NCBI RefSeq assembly: GCF_014697075.1
Contig: NZ_JACJRE010000002.1
Coordinates: 231,317-295,316 of the forward strand
DNA: 64,000 nt
Direction of reading: 5' to 3'
Source: Tolypothrix sp. FACHB-123
GTDB lineage: Bacteria; Cyanobacteriota; Cyanobacteriia; Cyanobacteriales; Nostocaceae
Positions within the stretch are counted from its first letter, which is position 1. Each line of letters starts with the position of its first letter. The notes under the pieces were generated by a model. That model did not search any database. It was not told the DNA's origin and saw only the letters and a list, made by a program, of their open reading frames with translations. Shown piece after piece: positions 27,970 through 38,136 of this stretch. A program made the translations under genes and the position numbers.

Positions 27970-30900
27970 CTATGAAACCTCCATGATGACTGACAATATT
28001 AGCAACTTCGGAATACATACTGCCAACTTTACCTGATTGTTGGGTGAATAAATCGTGACAACCGACAATTACTAGTAATTCTTGGGCGCGAGAAAAGGCG
28101 ACATTCACTCGTTCTGATTTTTTTGCAAATCCGACATCGCCTTTATTATTATTGCGTACCATACTCACAATTACTACTGGGCGTTCCATACCTTGAAATC
28201 TATCTACTGTACCAGTACGAATTTGTAAGGAAGGAAAAAATTCTGATTGCAAACGTTCATCAATTTTTCGCAGTTGTGCGCCGTAAAATGTAATTACAGC
28301 TATTTCTTTTCTGGGTTCGCCACAAGCAACTTTTGCAGCCCAAGTATTTTCAAATTGCTGACAGATACGTTCAATTACATCAATTTCTTGGAGATTATAT
28401 AAAGAAGTTCCTTCACGCTGTTCTTGAAATTCCGTTTCTTTGGGCATTTTTACCCAGATTAAATGATGCTGTGGTTGAATAAGTTCCCCCCCTAAATCAT
28501 GGGCGCGTTTAATATCTGGTTGTAGAATTCCGCATTCTAGTTTACCTTGATAAAATTGATTGATTGCGCCCATAATATGAGGGTGCATTCGATATTGGGT
28601 AGTTAGCATTTGTTTAATGCTGGAATCTGCTTCTTCAAATTGGCTTTTAAATAGTGATTCTTCTAAAAATTGCAATTCTTCTCTGCTACTGCCAATTTCT
28701 TGCACGACTTCCTCTAAAGTATTAGTATCCATCATCGGTGGTAGTTGGCGATGATCGCCTACCATAACTAACTTTTTACCTTTTAAAGCGGGAATGAGTA
28801 ATTCTGGTGGGGTACATTTACTAACTTCATCGATAATGACAACATCAAAGGATTGAAATTCTTCGGAAAAATCTCGTCCGGCTGCTTGCACACAAGTGAT
28901 ACCAACGACGTTACAATTGTCTAAATAGATTTGTCTTAAATCGTTGCGATCGCGTTCTGAAGGGTTACGAACTTTTGCAATCCAATCTTGGATAAATCCT
29001 TGATATTTTTGCAGATGGTTTTCATCTTGACTGAGTTGCTGTTCGCCTGACTCAAATTGATATTTGATGCTGCGTAAAAATTCTAAATCGTATAAGTTAG
29101 CTGGGGGAGATTTAGGCTTAAACTTATCTGGTAAAATTTGCCATTCTCTTTCCCACCACTGACGCTGGGATAATAGGGTATCTGGTGGCTGGGGTTGATT
29201 TCTTTCAGCTAATTCAGCTATTTTGAGTTTTAAAGTCTCAAGCTGTTGCTGAAAAATTGTAATTTCTGCTGCTACGGTTGCTAGTTGTTCTTCAAGAGAA
29301 ATCTGAATATTTGCTAATACAGCAAAAGGTTCGATAGATGAAATTAAATTTTCCAGTTGACTGAGATGATTTATCCAAGTATGTACGTGCTGGGAAAATT
29401 CTTGAGGATGTTCCCAAATTTTAGCTTGATTTGTTAAGTATTTTTCAGCTAAAGTCCGCAATTGATTAGGTACGTTTGACTGTTGATTTAGTTCTTGTAA
29501 GATATTAATTGCTCTTTCGAGTTTTAGATTAGCATCTTGTCTCGCTGTTTCTATCTGGGTTTGAGTTTTTAATATTTGAGTTTGTGCAACTTCATTGTTG
29601 TGCAGTTCGTTTAGCTGTGCTTGCAAATGTTGCAGTTGTTTTTCTGCTTCAGTTTTGACTTGGAAAACGCACTGACGCGCATTTGTTAAGATAATATCTA
29701 TCAGTTCTTGAGTAATTTTATTCAGAGTTGATGGGCTGTTGTTTACTTCCCAGACAGTGCTGTAAGTTTGTTGGATTTTCTGTATAAAAATACGAGTAGT
29801 TTCAACTAGAGTTTGGCGCTGATTAATTTCGAGATATTGATAGTTATTAAATTGTGTATAGATTTCTTGCCATTGAATGATATCGCTATTTTCTAATACT
29901 AGGGGAATTTGGCTAAAATTTTGCTGTAAAAAGTAGCTAAAACTATGCTGTCTCCCTTTCCTATTACTAAAATTACCTTCTATTTCATAAGCTATGGCTT
30001 TTGTTAATAACTCCCAATCTGGTAGATTAACTGTATAGTTCGCTGGCATCAAGGATATTTTTTGAGAATTAGCCAGCGTCAGTAATTCTGGTGGTAATTG
30101 CAGTAAATCTACTGTTAATGCTTGGGAAGTTTGGCGAGAATTAGCTAAGATTTCCGCTACGCGATGATTTGCTGTAGATTTCCATTCTTTAACAGCGTTG
30201 ATGACTGCTTCGATTTCTTGCTTGCGAGTTTCCCAAGTTTGAATTGTTTGTTGTAAACTATGCTGTTTACTAAAGAATTTTTGATGATTCTTTTCTAATT
30301 GCTGTAAATTGTGCGAATGCTGTTTAAAAACCTCTACTGCGGCTGCTACTTCTAACATCGCTACAGTAGCACTCTGAGCGTAAATTAAGGCGGTTCTAAA
30401 GTCAGGAATTCCTGAAACTACAGTTTCTCGTAGCCATACAGCTAACCCAAAAGCACCGCATTGGGGGCGAAGTAAACCAAGTCCATCGGTTAAGCTGATG
30501 GCTTTACTGACATTAAGTAAAAAGGTTTTAACTAAATGATTATTGTCTGTATAGGGTTTGAGATGGGGGAGAAAATTAGTAACTTCTGGCGCTTCCCAAT
30601 TGACAATATTTGGGGCTTTGAGGAGATTTTCTAACCCCGATATGAGAGTTTCAATTTGATTTTTTTTAGCTAATGCTTCCTGATAAAGTGCTTCTTGCTT
30701 GTTAACATTACCTTCTAATTTTGGTAGACGTTGATTTACATCCTGTTGACTCTGCTGAAATTCTGCTTCTGCTTGAAAGTAAGCATTAAACTTTGCTGTT
30801 GAGGCGAGTAATTGGCGGTAAAATTCTACATTTTCACGGCGTTTACTGAGATTAGTTTCGCAATCATGGGCAGTATTTTCTAACCAAGTACCGATTACTT

Positions 30901-32440
30901 GATCTTCTAAAAAAGGCTGTCCTTCTTCGCCAACTTTTTCAGCGCGTCCTTTACGTATCGCCCGAATTACGGGGTTATGAACTAAACGACTGAGGGCGTT
31001 ATCTACTGCTAAATTTGCTTGAGAAGCTATCAGAGTTCGCCCACCACGTAATGCAATTTGATAGCAAATTTCAGCAATGACAGTGGTTTTACCTGTCCCT
31101 GGCGGACCTTGAATTAAAACTAAATCTTCGGCGGAAAGTACGGTTTCTACTGCTGCTTTTTGTCCGGGGTTTGCAGTAGATAATAATAATTCTTCAACTT
31201 CTAATTCTACAGTTTTTTGAACTGGTCTAGCTTGGGAAGCGTCGAATAAAAAATTACCTAAATAAGGATTTTGGGTGCGTCCATTATTTAAATCATCTAA
31301 GGCTTTTTTCTTGCGTTGAATTTGTTTAATATCACCCAAGGCTTCAAAACATAAAAAGCCGGTGGTGGGAAGTTGATAACGTCCGCTAGTTAGATAATCA
31401 GCTAACTCTCGTTCTAGGTTGAGGCTAATTGTGCCGCGTTTTTGGTCAATTTCTGCAATCGAACCTATTAACCGCCCTTCTTGCCAATTTCTCCCAGTAG
31501 GTGCAGTTTCAAATAGTTTTAAATCGTCGTTTCTAGCTTTTCTTACCCTTCCCCAAAAATTGTCTTCATCTAAAGGATTTTCGGGGGAACCGTCTAGAGT
31601 TGCTGAGGTAATATCAATTTCAAAACTGATGCGTCTTTTAAAGTTGTAGTGATATCTGGTATAAGAAATACAGAATTGGCGTGCTTGCGCAATTTTTTCT
31701 TCAATTTGTAAAAACGCTTTCCAAGCTTTGAGTTGTTCTTCTGTGGGTATATAGTCGCCACAAACTGGGGCTTCGGCTATGCGGGGAAATACTGACGAAG
31801 GAATGCCGATATGATGTTCGTGATTGGGTAACAGGCGTAAGTTAAAGGGTACGGCGTAAGCATCAGCTTGTCCCCGTGAGATGGGGAGTAAGTAGACGGA
31901 GAGTAGCTTTAAACCGGTGTCGCTATTTTGTTGAACTGCGGCTTTAAATGCTAAGGTTTTACCGAGTTTTTGCAGTCTGCTTGGTAATTTACTTTCTGGA
32001 GAGTCTGTGGCGATGATTAATTCCCAAATTTCTTCTTTTGCAGCTTTTCCCGCACCTTTACGCCGGATGTGAAATAAACAAGGTCTTTGTCCGACACATT
32101 CATACAATAATTCATGGGCGTATTCTCGGCGTTCGTTGAATTCGGGATATGCTTTGAGGGTAGATGCGTCTTCGAGATGGCGGATTAAGTTATCAACTGT
32201 CGAACCTACGAATATGTAACCCCAATCTTCGGAGGCTTTTTTTAGCCGGGAGGAATTTGATGCAACTTTGGCTGCTGGTGGTTTGGCGGCTTTGCGAACT
32301 CTTTCCGCCTCGAATTCGGAGATGGTGCTGCTGGGGCTTTTGGCGGTAATGTTGAGTTGATCGCAAATTACTAGTAGCTTTTTGCTGTCTAGTTTTAGTT
32401 CGCTTGCTAGTTCGTAGATTCTGACTTTAGTTTTGTTCAT
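27947..32440 (-). CDS. IF2N-domain SF1 (Upf1/Dna2-type) helicase, 1497 aa
   Basis: Residues about 1-55 match the IF-2 N-terminal fold ([19 protein letters not shown]). After an N-terminal accessory region the helicase core begins with Walker [10 protein letters not shown] (about 446-454). Motif II is degenerate to IIDEVSK (near 1200), motif III is [10 protein letters not shown] (near 1231), and motifs V and VI are [12 protein letters not shown] and [13 protein letters not shown] near 1415-1450. Between motif Ia and motif II lies an insertion of more than 600 residues, largely coiled coil (about 520-1130). The IF2N fold is normally at the start of translation factor IF-2; here it may bind nucleic acid. 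A DNA or RNA role cannot be decided. Confidence 0.85.
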   Translation of the reverse strand: MNKTKVRIYELASELKLDSKKLLVICDQLNITAKSPSSTISEFEAERVRKAAKPPAAKVASNSSRLKKASEDWGYIFVGSTVDNLIRHLEDASTLKAYPEFNERREYAHELLYECVGQRPCLFHIRRKGAGKAAKEEIWELIIATDSPESKLPSRLQKLGKTLAFKAAVQQNSDTGLKLLSVYLLPISRGQADAYAVPFNLRLLPNHEHHIGIPSSVFPRIAEAPVCGDYIPTEEQLKAWKAFLQIEEKIAQARQFCISYTRYHYNFKRRISFEIDITSATLDGSPENPLDEDNFWGRVRKARNDDLKLFETAPTGRNWQEGRLIGSIAEIDQKRGTISLNLERELADYLTSGRYQLPTTGFLCFEALGDIKQIQRKKKALDDLNNGRTQNPYLGNFLFDASQARPVQKTVELEVEELLLSTANPGQKAAVETVLSAEDLVLIQGPPGTGKTTVIAEICYQIALRGGRTLIASQANLAVDNALSRLVHNPVIRAIRKGRAEKVGEEGQPFLEDQVIGTWLENTAHDCETNLSKRRENVEFYRQLLASTAKFNAYFQAEAEFQQSQQDVNQRLPKLEGNVNKQEALYQEALAKKNQIETLISGLENLLKAPNIVNWEAPEVTNFLPHLKPYTDNNHLVKTFLLNVSKAISLTDGLGLLRPQCGAFGLAVWLRETVVSGIPDFRTALIYAQSATVAMLEVAAAVEVFKQHSHNLQQLEKNHQKFFSKQHSLQQTIQTWETRKQEIEAVINAVKEWKSTANHRVAEILANSRQTSQALTVDLLQLPPELLTLANSQKISLMPANYTVNLPDWELLTKAIAYEIEGNFSNRKGRQHSFSYFLQQNFSQIPLVLENSDIIQWQEIYTQFNNYQYLEINQRQTLVETTRIFIQKIQQTYSTVWEVNNSPSTLNKITQELIDIILTNARQCVFQVKTEAEKQLQHLQAQLNELHNNEVAQTQILKTQTQIETARQDANLKLERAINILQELNQQSNVPNQLRTLAEKYLTNQAKIWEHPQEFSQHVHTWINHLSQLENLISSIEPFAVLANIQISLEEQLATVAAEITIFQQQLETLKLKIAELAERNQPQPPDTLLSQRQWWEREWQILPDKFKPKSPPANLYDLEFLRSIKYQFESGEQQLSQDENHLQKYQGFIQDWIAKVRNPSERDRNDLRQIYLDNCNVVGITCVQAAGRDFSEEFQSFDVVIIDEVSKCTPPELLIPALKGKKLVMVGDHRQLPPMMDTNTLEEVVQEIGSSREELQFLEESLFKSQFEEADSSIKQMLTTQYRMHPHIMGAINQFYQGKLECGILQPDIKRAHDLGGELIQPQHHLIWVKMPKETEFQEQREGTSLYNLQEIDVIERICQQFENTWAAKVACGEPRKEIAVITFYGAQLRKIDERLQSEFFPSLQIRTGTVDRFQGMERPVVIVSMVRNNNKGDVGFAKKSERVNVAFSRAQELLVIVGCHDLFTQQSGKVGSMYSEVANIVSHHGGFIDVSRIFS

Positions 32441-32525
32441 CCAGTAACTTGGGTTACTTGTGCGGAAGTTATATTTATAAAAATCTCACGCCAAGGCGCA
32501 AAGGCGCAAAGAGGTAAGGAAAGAT

Positions 32526-33443
32526 TTAGAGTTTGTATTGTTGGTAGATTTCGCTAGCGGCGCGATGTATGAGGGAGTGTCGCCAGACGAGGGATTTTAA
32601 GTCATCGGCGTAACCACCACCGATGACGCAAGCGACGGGGTAACCGGCGCTGACGCAGGTGGTTAAAACTTGCATTTCGCGACGGAATATGCCAGTGTCT
32701 GTTAATGCTAATTTTCCCAGGCGATCGCCTATATGAGGATCTACGCCAGCATCATAAAATACTATATCTGGTTGGACTTGGGATAATAAATCTGGTAAGT
32801 AATTGGCTAAGGTTTGTAAATAAGCGTCGTCTTCCATTCCCACTGGTAGGGGTACGTCTAAATCGCTTTGCTGTTTGGTACCGGGAAAGTTGACTTCGCA
32901 ATGCATTGAAAAGGTAAATACGCTGTCGTCGTCTTGGAATATAAACGCTGTACCGTCGCCTTGATGGACATCTAAATCTACGATTAAGATTTTTTGCGCT
33001 AGTCCGAGTTTTTGTAATACGCGAGATGCGATCGCTAAATCGTTGAAAATACAAAAACCAGATCCATAATCAGGAAAGGCATGATGTGTTCCACCGGCTG
33101 TATTGCAAGCTAAACCATGAGTCAGTGCTAGTTGGGCAGTGAGTATTGTACCACCAACCGCTACACAGGTACGATTTGCCAAAGCTGGACTCCAAGGTAA
33201 ACCAATCCGCCTTTGTGCTTTCACATCTAAGGTTCCCTGACAGTAAGCTTGGACATAATCGCTACTGTGAACTAACTCTACTAATTCTGGCGGTGGTGGT
33301 TGAGGTGTATGAAATTGTTCGATTTGCGCTACCCCATCAGCTAACAGTAATTCGTATAGTTGGCGGAACTTTGACATCGGGAAGCGATGTCCTGGAGGTA
33401 AGGGCGCAATGTAATCTGGGTGATAAATAATTGGTAAGTACAT
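32526..33443 (-). CDS. Histone-deacetylase-family deacetylase
   Basis: The start is placed at ATG 33443 (MYLPIIYHPDYIAPL); the 18 codons further upstream read through a GCATGGG repeat array and give a spurious MPHAPCP. 305 residues. The arginase-fold active site is complete: His120-His121 in GGTHHAFPDYG, zinc ligands Asp158 and His160 (DLDVHQGDGT) and Asp235 (DAGVDPH), and Tyr278 in GGGYADD. Bacterial members act on acetylated small molecules or proteins; the substrate here is unknown. Confidence 0.92.
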   Translation of the reverse strand: MYLPIIYHPDYIAPLPPGHRFPMSKFRQLYELLLADGVAQIEQFHTPQPPPPELVELVHSSDYVQAYCQGTLDVKAQRRIGLPWSPALANRTCVAVGGTILTAQLALTHGLACNTAGGTHHAFPDYGSGFCIFNDLAIASRVLQKLGLAQKILIVDLDVHQGDGTAFIFQDDDSVFTFSMHCEVNFPGTKQQSDLDVPLPVGMEDDAYLQTLANYLPDLLSQVQPDIVFYDAGVDPHIGDRLGKLALTDTGIFRREMQVLTTCVSAGYPVACVIGGGYADDLKSLVWRHSLIHRAASEIYQQYKL

Positions 33444-33480
33444 TGTAGTGGGGCATGGAGCATGGGGCATGGGGCATGAT
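33444..33480. repeat. GGGGCAT-type heptamer array upstream of the deacetylase
   Basis: Imperfect copies of GGGGCATG / GGAGCATG next to the start codon. The reverse complement of the same word lies before hisC (54136-54158) and near 47501-47520. Confidence 0.7.
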
Positions 33481-33739
33481 TGAGTTGTTATTTGCACCGA
33501 CTGACTTAGTAAAAATTATTTATCAAACAATTTCGCTCACTAATCCCCAGTATTTATATCATGCATCTGCTGCAAACTATATCCTTACGGTACAGGCTGC
33601 GCTACCACAGCGAGATGTAGAAGTTACTATAAATCCATAAAATATCACACAGTTAGTGAGCTAATTTACAAGCTAAAATTTATCCATTGTGAGTTACTCT
33701 AACTAAGTACCCTGATCTTAAATAGCTACTTGCAAATTG

Positions 33740-34771
33740 ATGATGATGATGCAATGGATTCTGCCGATTGTATTTCTTCTTGCTGGCTTATTAGCGGGAG
33801 TAATTGGAGAAAGGTTTCTCTTCAAGAAATTGAGAGTATTTGTGAGCAATACCAAGATTCCTGGAAGTGAAATTATATTTTCAGCGCTGCATCGCATGAC
33901 TTTTATTTGGTTTGCGCTTGCAGGCTTTTCGGCAGCAATTCTGAGTGCGCCAATTAAGCCAGATATTGCTAATTTACTGCAAAAATCTATTACTGTAATT
34001 GTACTTTATTCAGTCACGCTAGTTTTGGCGAGATTGAGTGCTGGGTTTGTCAATGTATTTACCCACAGAACTGAAGGCGTATCAGCATCACTACTTTCTA
34101 ATATCGCTAAGGTTGCTGTTATTGTTCTTGGTTCATTAATTTTATTGCAAACTGTTGGGGTGGAAATTACACCGATTGTCACCACATTAGGTATTAGCGG
34201 TTTGGCAGTTGGTTTAGCACTAAAAGATACTTTGGAAAATTTATTTTCTGGGTTCTATTTAATAATTTCTAAGCAAGTGAGAACTGGGGATTATGTCAAG
34301 CTAGCAGACAACCATGAAGGGTATGTGATAGATATTTCTTGGCGCAATACAACTATCCGCGAACTTTCTAATAATGTGATAATTGTGCCTAATTCTAAAT
34401 TGGCTTCGGCAATTTTTATTAATTATCATCTGCCAGTCAAGGAAATTACCTTAACCCTGAATGTTGGGGTTGATTATGAAAGTGATTTAGAACATGTTGA
34501 AAAAGTGACTGTGCAAGTTGCTAAAGAGGTAATGCAGGAGATTGCACCAGAATTAATTGCTAATGAACCTTATATTAGATTTCACAAATTTGGCGATTTT
34601 AGTATAGATTTTACTCTTTATATGCGCGTCAATGAATTTTTTGACCAGCGTATTGGCAGACATTTATTTATTAAGAAGTTACACAAACGCTATCAAGAAG
34701 AAGGAATTAAAATACCTTTTCCAGCTAGGGAATTATATATACCAGAGAATTCTGCCAAAATTGAACGTTAA
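33740..34771 (+). CDS. MscS-family mechanosensitive channel
   Basis: About 343 residues. Four consecutive ATG codons begin at 33740, so the exact start is uncertain. Membrane helices at about residues 6-25, 55-75, 85-110 and 120-145 precede the pore-lining helix and MscS beta domain: TTLGISGLAVGLALKDTLEN, then GDYVKLADNHEGYVIDISWR and IIVPNSKLA. It should open on membrane tension and release osmolytes. It converges with the SLH gene. Confidence 0.9.
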   Translation: MMMMQWILPIVFLLAGLLAGVIGERFLFKKLRVFVSNTKIPGSEIIFSALHRMTFIWFALAGFSAAILSAPIKPDIANLLQKSITVIVLYSVTLVLARLSAGFVNVFTHRTEGVSASLLSNIAKVAVIVLGSLILLQTVGVEITPIVTTLGISGLAVGLALKDTLENLFSGFYLIISKQVRTGDYVKLADNHEGYVIDISWRNTTIRELSNNVIIVPNSKLASAIFINYHLPVKEITLTLNVGVDYESDLEHVEKVTVQVAKEVMQEIAPELIANEPYIRFHKFGDFSIDFTLYMRVNEFFDQRIGRHLFIKKLHKRYQEEGIKIPFPARELYIPENSAKIER

Positions 34772-34796
34772 TTAAGCGGGATTGGCGGGATAAGGA

Positions 34797-34809
34797 CGGG
34801 GAAACCCCG
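34797..34809. terminator. Short GC hairpin between convergent genes
   Basis: CGGGG-AAA-CCCCG lies within a GACGGGGAAACCCCGCCCCTA dispersed word between the MscS and SLH stop codons. No T-run, so only a possible terminator. Confidence 0.3.
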
Positions 34810-34836
34810 CCCCTATGGGATGGGTTCTGTTAATGA

Positions 34837-36549
34837 TTATTTCTTACCGGGGGTGCGTCCGCCTTCATCGTTACTACCACCGTGAGGACGAGAATTACCA
34901 GGGTCGCAACCTTCTGCACCATTTCCTATGCCTTGGTTACAATTAGGGCGTGGTTTTTTATCGTCTCCCTCAATTTCGCCTTGGTTGAGGACTTGAGAAC
35001 GTTGCACTCTTTCTACTGCATACTGAGAGGAGATATCGGCTACTTCACCAGTGCTGACTAATGATTTATATATCAAAGCAGTCACTTCCGCTCTGGTTGC
35101 TACTTTATCAGTATTGAGGGTTTGAACATCGGGATAGTTCACAACAATACCCCGTTGTGTGAGTGCTGCGATCGCATTTCGCACATCGCTACGAATTGAA
35201 GTAGCATCGCTATAGGCTGCTAAAATCGTTTCGCTAGAGCCAGTAAATGTATAGTTTAGTCCTTTGGCTATGGCTAGCAGCACTTCTAAGCGAGAAAGAC
35301 TTTGGGCTGGATTGAATTGATTACCGGAAACGGAAATAAAGCCTGTAGAATAAGCTTCGCGAATAGCGCTATAAGCCCAGTGTTTGGTCGAAACATCACG
35401 GAAACTGACGGGATTGCGCACTGTAACTTTCTCAAAAGCCTGACTCAACATCGCTGCAAATTGGGCGCGAGTCAACTGTTCATCAGGACGGAAATTACCA
35501 TCGGGAAAGCCTTGGATAATTTGTAATGCGGCTAATTCAGCAATAAATTCTCTCGCCCAGTGGCTTTGTGGGACATCGTTAAACCTAACTTGAACGCTGT
35601 TATCTATGCCAATTTCGCGATATTTCAACATCATCTGGCTGACATTGTAAACAGAATTGTTATTATTGCCAACTTCAATGAGTTCCACCAGTTCCCCAGG
35701 TGTAGATTTCAACGCAGAAGCCATAGAGGAACTGAAGATAGTACTTGATTGACGCAACACGCTGTATTCACCTTGAGTAAAGGAGGTAGGATAAACACAG
35801 TTTGCGGGAATTGTTGACCAACCTTGAACTTTAAATTGGCTAACGCTGATGTTTCGCGAACTTCTAAAGAAGGTAACGCGCTGATTGCTGACTTGGCTGA
35901 AATAGTCGTAAGTGGTGCTACCCGCATCAATTTTGCCATCGGAGTTGGCATCAGCACCATATATAGTACGCACAACTTTGTATTCGCTGGGGTTAGCAGC
36001 CAGAATTAAATTCACTGTGGTTTTGGCTGCTAAACATTCAAATTCGCTATAGCCAATAAAGCGGTTTTGAGTATCATACAACCGCACGACGACGCGATCG
36101 CCTGCTTTTAAACCCTTCACGAATTTGGCTTTTTGCTGAATTTTGTACTTGTAATCGCCTAAAAACCTTTCTTTTAAATAGCCTTTACCACGTTTACTTT
36201 TCACAGAAACACGGGTGATGACTTCGGACATCTTACCAGCAGGTTGCCAAATTTTTAGGGTGACACCTTTATTTTTCTTGTGAATGCGGTTTTTGTCGTC
36301 GTCATCGTCATCGTCGTCATCGTCGTCGTCATCGTCGTCATCATCATCGTCATCATCGTCGTCATCGTCGTCATCGCGAGAATTATCAGCTACCAATTGT
36401 TTCTCTGCATAATTGCTGATATTTGACTCACCAGAATTAGATAACCCTGATGTCGCGAAAGTTGGCGATATCGGTAAAAATGTCACTACAACAGCAGCTA
36501 TAACAAATTTACTCCAGTAAGTTAAATAACTCCGATTTGTGTGTTTCAT
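34837..36549 (-). CDS. SLH-domain surface protein with 27-residue poly-Asp tract
   Basis: 570 residues. Signal peptide (FVIAAVVVTFLPISPTFA), then Arg followed by 27 consecutive Asp and a Lys-rich patch (36295-36375, encoded by mixed GAC/GAT). A domain of unknown function follows (about 90-300). Residues about 325-500 hold SLH units (FNDVPQSHWAREFIAELAAL ... FPDGNFRPDEQLTRAQFAAML; FRDVSTKHWAYSAIREAYSTG). The tail is G/N/P-rich. It is likely exported and attached to peptidoglycan by SLH. The acidic run could bind calcium or other cations; this is inference. Confidence 0.85.
   Translation of the reverse strand: MKHTNRSYLTYWSKFVIAAVVVTFLPISPTFATSGLSNSGESNISNYAEKQLVADNSRDDDDDDDDDDDDDDDDDDDDDDDDDDDKNRIHKKNKGVTLKIWQPAGKMSEVITRVSVKSKRGKGYLKERFLGDYKYKIQQKAKFVKGLKAGDRVVVRLYDTQNRFIGYSEFECLAAKTTVNLILAANPSEYKVVRTIYGADANSDGKIDAGSTTYDYFSQVSNQRVTFFRSSRNISVSQFKVQGWSTIPANCVYPTSFTQGEYSVLRQSSTIFSSSMASALKSTPGELVELIEVGNNNNSVYNVSQMMLKYREIGIDNSVQVRFNDVPQSHWAREFIAELAALQIIQGFPDGNFRPDEQLTRAQFAAMLSQAFEKVTVRNPVSFRDVSTKHWAYSAIREAYSTGFISVSGNQFNPAQSLSRLEVLLAIAKGLNYTFTGSSETILAAYSDATSIRSDVRNAIAALTQRGIVVNYPDVQTLNTDKVATRAEVTALIYKSLVSTGEVADISSQYAVERVQRSQVLNQGEIEGDDKKPRPNCNQGIGNGAEGCDPGNSRPHGGSNDEGGRTPGKK
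36295..36375 (-). repeat. GAC/GAT trinucleotide tract (27 Asp codons)
   Basis: Uninterrupted Asp codons in mixed GAC and GAT use. The mixture suggests that the tract is selected at protein level or has aged since expansion, rather than being a fresh slippage product. Confidence 0.9.
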
Positions 36550-36919
36550 CTCAGTTCATACCAATGGCTATTAGGTTACAAAAGCCTAATTTAGGCTGTT
36601 AATGCTTATCCCTTTTTGAGGACACCATTAAGATAGCCTAAAAAAGACACACTTTATGCACAGGATTTTTACTTACTACTTAGAAGCAAAATGCATAACA
36701 TTGTTCCAGTTATAGCTACAAATATTGCCAGATGATTTGATTTGAACTTAAGTGCCCATTGTCACCAGAATTTTATCTGCTCATCTGGGTTAATACAGGA
36801 ATCGGCAGATGATAACAGCAGTCTTCATTTCAGCGATCGCAATGAGGACTAGAATGTTGTTTAAAATTCTCGCAGGCGGGAGATATTACTATAAAGACAA
36901 TACTTTAGGAATCTTAATA

Positions 36920-37810
36920 ATGAATTTAACGACCCAGCAGTCGCCTTCCGTGACTTTGGAAAAATACTTTTGGACTTGGCGCGGCTATAAAATTCATTAC
37001 ACTGTCATGGGTTCAGGACAACCTTTGGTGTTGGTTCATGGCTTTGGCGCTTCTATTGGACACTGGCGCAAAAATATTCCCGTTTTAGCAAACGCAGGTT
37101 ATCAAGTCTTTGCGGTGGATTTGTTGGGTTTTGGTGGTTCGGAGAAAGCACCGATTAATTACAGCTTGGAAGTGTGGGTAGAACTTCTCAAGGATTTTTG
37201 GATAGAACACATCAAACAACCTGCCGTATTTATCGGTAATTCCATTGGTGCATTAATTAGCTTAATGGTACTGGCAGAACATCCAGAAATTGCTGCGGGT
37301 GGTGTTTTAATTAACTCGGCTGGGGGTTTGAGTCATCGTCCCCACGAATTGAACCCACCGTTACGAGTTGTGATGGCGGCTTTTAATAGAGTAGTGCGAT
37401 CGCCTATCACAGGCAAATTTGTCTTTAACCGCATCCGCCAAAAATCCCAAATTCGCCGCACCCTTTACCAGGTGTACCGCAATCGCGAAGCTGTTACCGA
37501 TGAATTGGTCGATTTACTTTATACCCCAGCTTGTGACCCAGGTGCGCAGCAAGTCTTTGCATCAATTCTCACAGCCCCTCCTGGGCCTACTCCTGGGGAA
37601 CTTTTACCCAAAGTCGAACGTCCTTTATTAGTAATTTGGGGTGCTGACGATCCTTGGACACCAATTACGGGAGCAAAGATTTACGAAGAAGCGCGGGAGA
37701 ATGGTAAAACCATCACAATTATCCCCATTCCCAACGCTGGTCATTGTCCCCATGATGAAGTTCCTGATATTGTCAATTCCCAAATTGTGGATTGGCTAGC
37801 GCAAAGGTGA
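36920..37810 (+). CDS. Alpha/beta hydrolase, pheophytinase-like
   Basis: The start is placed at ATG 36920 (MNLTTQQSPSVTLEKYFWTW), with AGGA about 9 bases upstream; the open frame reaches back to 36809 but without conserved-looking sequence. 296 residues. Oxyanion word VLVHGFGASIGHWR, nucleophile Ser108 in GNSIGAL, acid Asp in WGADDPWTP, and His in AGHCPHDE. The subgroup resembles plant and cyanobacterial pheophytinase-like hydrolases; the substrate is not proven. Confidence 0.85.
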   Translation: MNLTTQQSPSVTLEKYFWTWRGYKIHYTVMGSGQPLVLVHGFGASIGHWRKNIPVLANAGYQVFAVDLLGFGGSEKAPINYSLEVWVELLKDFWIEHIKQPAVFIGNSIGALISLMVLAEHPEIAAGGVLINSAGGLSHRPHELNPPLRVVMAAFNRVVRSPITGKFVFNRIRQKSQIRRTLYQVYRNREAVTDELVDLLYTPACDPGAQQVFASILTAPPGPTPGELLPKVERPLLVIWGADDPWTPITGAKIYEEARENGKTITIIPIPNAGHCPHDEVPDIVNSQIVDWLAQR

Positions 37811-37913
37811 TGATTTCCGCGCATAGATATCTTTAAGATGTCTATGCGTCTTTGTGATATTAAGTCTTAGAGGTTGTTTGAAAAGTGATTGGCTGTGGTT
37901 GTAAGCACTTATT

Positions 37914-37990
37914 GATCCCCCCTACCCCCCTTAAAAAGGGGGGCAAAAACCTCTTAAAGTCCCCCTTTTTAAGGGGGATTTAGGGGGATC
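37914..37990. repeat. Inverted-repeat element with GATCCCCC ends
   Basis: 77 bp bounded by GATCCCCCCTACCCCC and GGGGGATTTAGGGGGATC, with inner complementary arms CTTAAAAAGGGGG and CCCCCTTTTTAAG. It would fold into one long hairpin. A typical dispersed non-coding element of Nostocales. Confidence 0.75.
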
Positions 37991-38136
37991 TAAAACGTTG
38001 TGCTACCAAAAATTAGACTTTTAAAACATCCTCTTAACTTTTGCCAATCCACATTCACCAAAAAAGTCTGAAGTCTCTCCAACAAACAATAACTTCAGTC
38101 TTTATTTGCCAAATTAAAAGAGTGTGGTAATTATCT

